Part shown: piece by piece, positions 59,609-64,000 of the stretch
How positions within the stretch are numbered: the first letter of the stretch is position 1
How the letters are laid out: each line of letters opens with the position of its first letter
Assembly (NCBI RefSeq): GCF_900167475.1
Contig: NZ_LT796768.1
Location: forward strand, 3,286,001 to 3,350,000
Direction: 5' to 3'
Origin: Aeromicrobium choanae
GTDB lineage: Bacteria; Actinomycetota; Actinomycetes; Propionibacteriales; Nocardioidaceae
Length of the DNA: 64,000 bases
Notes under the pieces: model-generated
What the model was told of the DNA's origin: nothing
Database searches by the model: none
Seen by the model: the letters and a program-made list of their open reading frames with translations, nothing else
Program-made: the position numbers and the translations under genes

Positions 59609-59827
59609 TCAGCGGGTGGGGTCGTCGCGGCGTTCGGTGGCGGCCGGGTCGATCGAGCGGGGAGTCTCGGCCTGCTTCTCCTCCTGCTCGCTCTCGCGGA
59701 TCTCGGACTTGAAGATGCGCAGGGCTCGGCCGGAGCCGCGAGCCAGTTCGGGGAGCTTGCGACCGCCGAACAGCAGAATCACGATCCCCAGGATGATGAG
59801 GATCTCCGTGGCACCGAGATTGGGCAT
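59609..59827 (-). CDS. tatA: Sec-independent translocase TatA
   Basis: 72 residues. One membrane helix ([16 protein letters not shown]), then the [24 protein letters not shown] hinge and amphipathic helix that define TatA, and an acidic tail ([26 protein letters not shown]). TatA polymers form the variable pore for folded proteins recruited by TatC. AAGGAG lies before the ATG at 59827; further in-frame ATGs upstream are unlikely. It starts two bases from the end of pafC, so it is co-transcribed. No separate tatB is in view. Confidence 0.94.
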   Translation of the reverse strand: MPNLGATEILIILGIVILLFGGRKLPELARGSGRALRIFKSEIRESEQEEKQAETPRSIDPAATERRDDPTR

Positions 59828-59828
59828 G

Positions 59829-60800
59829 TCAGGCTCCTTGATCGGAAGTGACTCCATCGTACGCGGCCAGTGCTGAGCGGGCGGCCTCCCGTACCTCTCG
59901 GGAGAACTCCCCCGGCTCCATGACGCGCATCCGGCCGCCCGCGCGCATCACCACGCGACGCAGCCACGCCGGGTCGCTGCCGAACAGCCGGGCCCGCACG
60001 GCGCCGTCGGGGCGCTGCTCCACCACGTCCATCCGGTACTGGCCCAGCAGCCAGTCGGCGCCCGGCTCGATCTCGACGAGCACCGAGGGCGTGTGGGGTC
60101 CCTGCGGGAAGAGGTCCTCGAGCCGCGTGCGCTGGTCGGCGTCGGTGGTGACCGGCGCGTCGAGCACCGCGGCCGCGACGATGCGGTCCACGCGGAACAG
60201 CCGGTCGGCCTCCACCTTGTGGCACCACGCGGAGAGGTAGCGGTGCCCGTCCTGGGTGAAGGCGCGGTGCGGGTCGACCACGCGCTCGGTCTGCTCGTCG
60301 CGGGTCTCGTTGGCGTAGACCATGTGCAGCTGACGCTTGCCGGCCAGGGCCTCGGCCACCGCCGCCTGGACGCCGGCGTCGACCTCGGGCAGCAGGACGT
60401 CCACGGGGGTGTCCAGCTCGGTGCCGGCGGCCTCGGCGAGCTTCGCCAGCGCCGAGTCGATCAGGGCGGCCTGGTCGCCCGCGGCGGACTGGCGCAGCGT
60501 GCGCAGCGCGACCATCAGCGCGGCCGCCTCGCTGCGGGAGATCCGCAGGGGGCGTGCCATGAACTCGGCGTCGCGGATGTAGACGACGCCCTCGTCCTGC
60601 AGCGCGGTGACGTCGAAGTCGATCAGCTCGCCGTGGTACTCGCCCCAGCCCGTGAGCATCATGATCTCGAGCTCGCGCTGGGCCTGGGCGGGCTTGATCT
60701 TGAACTCGCGGGCGAGGTCGGCCAGCGGGATGCCCTGGTTGCTCTGCAGGTACGGGACCATCGCCAGCATCCGGACGACCTGCTTCAGGGACGGGTTCAC
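59829..60800 (-). CDS. pafC: WYL-domain transcription regulator PafC
   Basis: 323 residues. An N-terminal winged helix ([43 protein letters not shown]) and a WYL domain ([61 protein letters not shown]), then a C-terminal extension. With PafB it forms PafBC, the mycobacterial activator of the RecA-independent DNA damage response, presumed to bind single-stranded DNA. The GTG start overlaps the pafB stop (GTGA). It lies beside tatA and the Pup ligase gene. Confidence 0.92.
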   Translation of the reverse strand: MNPSLKQVVRMLAMVPYLQSNQGIPLADLAREFKIKPAQAQRELEIMMLTGWGEYHGELIDFDVTALQDEGVVYIRDAEFMARPLRISRSEAAALMVALRTLRQSAAGDQAALIDSALAKLAEAAGTELDTPVDVLLPEVDAGVQAAVAEALAGKRQLHMVYANETRDEQTERVVDPHRAFTQDGHRYLSAWCHKVEADRLFRVDRIVAAAVLDAPVTTDADQRTRLEDLFPQGPHTPSVLVEIEPGADWLLGQYRMDVVEQRPDGAVRARLFGSDPAWLRRVVMRAGGRMRVMEPGEFSREVREAARSALAAYDGVTSDQGA

Positions 60801-61753
60801 GCGTGGACCTCCGCGACGGTGCGCAGCCGCGCGACGACGGCGTCGCGCAGCTCGGGCGGCGACGCGACGATCGCGTCGGCGCCGTAGGAAGCGATCTCGT
60901 CGGCGAGGTCGCCGATCACCGCGTAGGCGACCTCGACCTCGTCGATGCCCGCGTCGATCCGGTCGACGCGAACGGCGTGACGACGCAGCGACTGGGCGCG
61001 GCCGGCGGTGACCCGCAGGACGGCGGTGGCGTCGGGCTCGGGTGGGTGGAGGGCGCGGGCGACCTTCTTCAGGTCGACGTCGTCGGGCACCTCGTACTCC
61101 CCCGGCTCGCCGTCGGGCTTCACATCGCCGACGATCCGTGACAGGCGGAAGAGGCGCGGCCGCTCGCGGTCGCGGTCGTGGCCACCCACGTACCAGTGCT
61201 CACGGAACGAGGTCATGCTCCACGGCTCGAGGTGGCGGACCGTGGTCTCGCCGCCGGGGCGGCGGTACTCGAACGCGATCGGCATCCGGCGGCCCGTGGC
61301 GTCGAAGACGGCGTCGAACGCGGGCTCCTCGGCGCGCAGCCGCGCCTCGGTCATCCGCAGGACCGACGGGTCGAAGTCGTGGCCGATCGCCTTGAGCTTG
61401 GCCAGGGCGGTGGTGGTCTCGGCGGCCATGCCGGCGTGGTCCCACAGCTGACCGGCCAGGCCGATCACAGCGGCCTCCTCGACCGTGAGGTCGATCTGGG
61501 GCAGCTCCACCTCGGCACGCAGCAGCCGGTAGCCGGTGACGCCGCCGAGGGCGTCGAACGTGCCGGTCTCGATCTCGAGGCCGAGGTCGCGCAGCTCCTG
61601 CTTGTCGCGCTCGAACTTGCGCTCGAACGCCACGTCGGTGTCCTCGCGGTACTCCGCGATCGAGGAGCGGATCTGTTCCTTCGTCAGGTACTGGCTGGTG
61701 GCCAACAGGGTGAAGACGAGGTTCATCAACCGTTCGGTCTTCCGCTGGGCCAT
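60797..61753 (-). CDS. pafB: WYL-domain transcription regulator PafB
   Basis: 318 residues. The N-terminal winged helix reads KTERLMNLVFTLLATSQYLTKEQIRSSIAEYREDTDVAFERKFERDKQELRDLGLEIETG; the WYL domain contains IAFEYRRPGGETTVRHLEPWSMTSFREHWYVGGHDRDRERPRLFRLSRIVGDVKP. It pairs with PafC as PafBC. TAGTCT (61761-61766) lies seven bases before the ATG, so the message is leaderless or nearly so. The genes pafB, pafC, tatA and tatC run without gaps over ten bases. Confidence 0.92.
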   Translation of the reverse strand: MAQRKTERLMNLVFTLLATSQYLTKEQIRSSIAEYREDTDVAFERKFERDKQELRDLGLEIETGTFDALGGVTGYRLLRAEVELPQIDLTVEEAAVIGLAGQLWDHAGMAAETTTALAKLKAIGHDFDPSVLRMTEARLRAEEPAFDAVFDATGRRMPIAFEYRRPGGETTVRHLEPWSMTSFREHWYVGGHDRDRERPRLFRLSRIVGDVKPDGEPGEYEVPDDVDLKKVARALHPPEPDATAVLRVTAGRAQSLRRHAVRVDRIDAGIDEVEVAYAVIGDLADEIASYGADAIVASPPELRDAVVARLRTVAEVHA

Positions 61754-61760
61754 GAGCGAA

Positions 61761-61766
61761 AGACTA
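61761..61766 (-). promoter_or_regulatory. -10 box of the pafBC-tatAC operon
   Basis: TAGTCT on the minus strand, seven bases before ATG 61753; it lies in the 10-base gap after the FKBP gene. Confidence 0.5.
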
Positions 61767-62672
61767 GCTGGCGTCGAGCAGGTCCACGACGAAGATCAAC
61801 GGCCCGTCGGGCTGTCCGTTCTTCTTCGCGTCCTTGCCGTACGCGTCGTCGGACGAGCAGGTGACGACGACGCGGCTGCCGAGCGTGTGGCCGGGGATCT
61901 GGTCGCTCCAGCACGGGATGGCCGAGCCCTCGGCGATCGAGATCTGGCGCGGGCCGGTGGCCCAGGACTGGTCGAACACCTCGCCGTCGGGGTACTGCTG
62001 GCCGACGTACTGCACGCTGAGCGTGGCGCCCTTGGCGACCTTCTCGCCGCTGCCCTTGATCAGGACGGCCGAGTCGGACTTCGCCACCTTCGCCGGGGTC
62101 TTCTTCGTCTTGGCGAACTTGGCCGGGTGCTTGTCCTTGTCATACGTCAGCTTCGGCAGCGAGGCGGGCGCCTTCATGGCCTTGCCGCTGGCCTCGGTGG
62201 GCACCTTGGAGACCAGGTCGAAGAGGAACACCATGGTGTCGTCCTTCTCCAGGCCGAGCGAGTCGGCGCTCTGCAGGAGCGAGACGCCGTCCTTGGCCGG
62301 CACCGACACGAGGACACGCGAGCCGATGTCCTGGCCCACGAGGCCCTTGTAGAAGCCCGGCAGCGCGGTCTTCTCGTTCAGGGTGAGCGTCATCGGGGTC
62401 TCGTTCTCGAAGGAGTTGTCGAACTCCTTGCCCGTACGGCCGTTGACCGCGACGTAGTTGATCTTGATCGTGTCGCCGTCGGCCACCTCGTCGCCGCCAC
62501 CCTCGGTGACGACGCGGGACTCGGTCTTCTCGGTGGTGTAGTCCTGCTCGACCGTGACCTTCGGCGTGCTGCCCTTGGAGACCTCGATCCCGTCGAGGTC
62601 GGTGCCGCCGCCACAGCCGGCGAGAACGAAGGATGCAGTGGCCATGGCGGTCACGAGAGCGGTACGACGCAC
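61764..62672 (-). CDS. FKBP-type peptidyl-prolyl isomerase lipoprotein, two FKBP domains
   Basis: 302 residues. The signal peptide ends in the lipobox FVLAGC, so the protein is lipid-anchored outside the cell. Two FKBP domains: one about 55-150 (GDTIKINYVAVNGRTGKEFDNSFENETPMTLTLNEKTALPGFYKGLVGQDIGSRVLVSVP) and one about 200-300 (GATLSVQYVGQQYPDGEVFDQSWATGPRQISIAEGSAIPCWSDQIPGHTLGSRVVVTCSSDDAYG). It speeds proline isomerisation in exported proteins. GTG 62672 has AGGAGG nine bases before it. It lies between pafA and pafB, as in related genomes. Confidence 0.9.
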   Translation of the reverse strand: MRRTALVTAMATASFVLAGCGGGTDLDGIEVSKGSTPKVTVEQDYTTEKTESRVVTEGGGDEVADGDTIKINYVAVNGRTGKEFDNSFENETPMTLTLNEKTALPGFYKGLVGQDIGSRVLVSVPAKDGVSLLQSADSLGLEKDDTMVFLFDLVSKVPTEASGKAMKAPASLPKLTYDKDKHPAKFAKTKKTPAKVAKSDSAVLIKGSGEKVAKGATLSVQYVGQQYPDGEVFDQSWATGPRQISIAEGSAIPCWSDQIPGHTLGSRVVVTCSSDDAYGKDAKKNGQPDGPLIFVVDLLDAS

Positions 62673-62741
62673 GGTGATGTTCCTCCTGGGGATCGATGCC
62701 GTGGCCACACTAACGGCCGATCCCAAGGAACGTCTGAGAGA

Positions 62742-64000
62742 TCACATGGAGTCGATGAGGCGCTGGACCCGGTCGTCCTCGGACCGGAACGGGTCCTTGC
62801 ACAGCACCGTGCGCTGGGCCTGGTCGTTGAGCTTCAGGTGGACCCAGTCCACGGTGAAGTCGCGGCGCCGTTCCTGCGCCCGCGCGATGAAGTCGCCGCG
62901 CAGCCGGGCCCGCGTGGTCTGCGGCGGGACCGACTTGGCGGTGAAGACGTCGAGGTCCTTCGTGACGCGCGCGACCGCCCCCTTGCTCTCGAGCAGGTAG
63001 AACAGCCCGCGGTCGCGGCGGATGTCGTGATAGGCCAGATCGAGCTGGGCGATGCGCGGATCGGCCCACGAGAGCCCGCGCTGCGTGCGGTAGCGGTCGA
63101 GCAGCCGGTACTTGATGACCCAGTCGATCTCGCGCTCGATGAGGCTCAGGTCCTCGCTCTCGACCGCCTTGAGCGTGCGCTCCCACAGGTCCATCGTGCG
63201 ATCGATCGTGGGGGTGCGCAGGCCGTTGCGGTCGATGAAGTCGGCGGCCTTGGCGAAGTACTCGGCCTGGATCTCCAGGGCCGAGAGCTCGCGGCCGTTG
63301 GCCAGCTGCACCTTGCGTCGCCCGGTCATGTCGTGCGAGATCTCGCGGATCGCCCGGATCGGGTTCTCCAGCGTGAGGTCGCGCATCGTGACGCCGCCCT
63401 CGATCATCCGCAGCACGAGGTCGGTGGTGGCCACCTTGAGCATCGTGGTGGTCTCGCTCATGTTCGAGTCGCCCACGATCACGTGCAGCCGCCGGAAGCG
63501 CTCGGCGTCGGCGTGGGGCTCATCGCGGGTGTTGATGATCGGCCGCGAGCGAGTGGTGGCGCTCGAGACGCCCTCCCAGATGTGCTCGGCGCGCTGGCTG
63601 ACGCTGAAGACGGTGCCGCGCGGCGTCTGCTGCACCTTGCCCGCGCCGCAGATGATCTGGCGCGAGACCAGGAACGGGATCAGGACGTCGGCCAGGCGGC
63701 TGAACTCGCCGCCGCGGCTGACGAGGTAGTTCTCGTGGCAGCCGTACGAGTTGCCCGCGGAGTCGGTGTTGTTCTTGAACAGGTAGATGTCGCCCTCGAC
63801 GCCGTCCTCGGCGAGGCGCTGCTGCGCGTCGAGCATGAGGCCTTCGAGGATCCGCTCCCCCGCACGGTCGTGGGTCACCAGGTCGACGATGTCGTCGCAC
63901 TCGGGCGTCGCGTACTCGGGATGACTGCCGACGTCGAGGTAGAGCCGGGCGCCGTTGCGCAGGAACACGTTGCTGCTGCGTCCCCACGAGACCACCCGCC
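62742..64000 (-). CDS. pafA: Pup--protein ligase PafA, N-terminus cut by window end
   Basis: At least 418 residues are visible; the reading frame stays open to base 64000, so the start and about 30-35 residues are outside (the full family length is about 450). The carboxylate-amine ligase fold is clear: [65 protein letters not shown]. PafA couples the prokaryotic ubiquitin-like protein Pup to lysines of proteins for the mycobacterial-type proteasome. The [28 protein letters not shown] segment is the typical N-terminal core. The C-terminal [16 protein letters not shown] ends the gene 69 bases before the FKBP gene. Confidence 0.95.
   Translation of the reverse strand, partial: RVVSWGRSSNVFLRNGARLYLDVGSHPEYATPECDDIVDLVTHDRAGERILEGLMLDAQQRLAEDGVEGDIYLFKNNTDSAGNSYGCHENYLVSRGGEFSRLADVLIPFLVSRQIICGAGKVQQTPRGTVFSVSQRAEHIWEGVSSATTRSRPIINTRDEPHADAERFRRLHVIVGDSNMSETTTMLKVATTDLVLRMIEGGVTMRDLTLENPIRAIREISHDMTGRRKVQLANGRELSALEIQAEYFAKAADFIDRNGLRTPTIDRTMDLWERTLKAVESEDLSLIEREIDWVIKYRLLDRYRTQRGLSWADPRIAQLDLAYHDIRRDRGLFYLLESKGAVARVTKDLDVFTAKSVPPQTTRARLRGDFIARAQERRRDFTVDWVHLKLNDQAQRTVLCKDPFRSEDDRVQRLIDSM

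Overview
The window is a GC-rich chromosomal segment of an actinobacterium. It carries a Pup-proteasome ligase (pafA), pafB-pafC, tatA-tatC, a HelY-type helicase, RbpA, a SigK/RskA pair and GTP-type PEP carboxykinase. The block pgsA, DUF881, sbp, DUF881, gcvH, garA, ftsR, BFN, MerR, gcvP keeps the order of the Mycobacterium tuberculosis Rv1822-Rv1832 region as I recall it. No mycolate genes are seen. A Nocardioidaceae-like organism (for example Aeromicrobium or a relative) fits best, but this is inference. I see no tRNA, rRNA, CRISPR array, insertion sequence, phage or plasmid genes. No gap without a gene exceeds 300 bases.

Layout. 1-6.1 kb: end of PEP carboxykinase, an EamA exporter, a secreted multidomain peptidoglycan hydrolase, and copper genes copC with a copD-ctaG fusion. 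6.1-15.3 kb: superoxide dismutase, then the cell-division and glycine-cleavage block, ending in gcvP behind a single-aptamer glycine riboswitch. 15.3-21.4 kb: a hydrolase, small membrane proteins, siroheme and APS reductase genes, a YciO/Sua5 protein and small conserved proteins. 21.4-25.6 kb: a SigK regulon in one cluster (sulfite-oxidase-like molybdoenzyme, fasciclin lipoprotein, sigK, rskA), then a secreted repeat protein. 25.7-31.7 kb: DUF1206, a TetR/reductase pair, acetyltransferases, VOC proteins, a hydrolase and a P-loop/GNAT fusion. 31.7-37.5 kb: a HelR-type RNA polymerase recycling ATPase behind a rifamycin-associated-element-like repeat, an MFS exporter and a UvrA-like class II protein; this looks like an antibiotic-response segment. 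37.7-45.9 kb: a DGPF/ECF sigma pair, a pterin dehydratase-VOC fusion, a flavin monooxygenase, a DUF2975/XRE pair, AlkB, a beta-lactamase-like esterase, a phosphoribosyltransferase and a metallo-hydrolase. 46-56 kb: an HTH-MurA fusion, GDPD, MFS, rbpA, ppm1, lnt, an M24 peptidase, a secreted M28 aminopeptidase and a 5'-3' exonuclease. 56-64 kb, all minus strand: helY, tatC, tatA, pafC, pafB, an FKBP lipoprotein and pafA (cut by the window end).

Three properties recur. About twenty genes have a -10-like hexamer (consensus NANNNT, often TAGGCT) ending exactly six bases before the start codon, which predicts leaderless mRNAs. Seven convergent gene pairs overlap at their 3' ends by 11-55 bases. 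Several promoters match specialised factors: SigK (two sites), SigR/SigH (rbpA), ECF42 (the DGPF operon) and the rifamycin-associated element (helR). Together these make the segment rich in readable stress regulation, although most of the proteins belong to known families.
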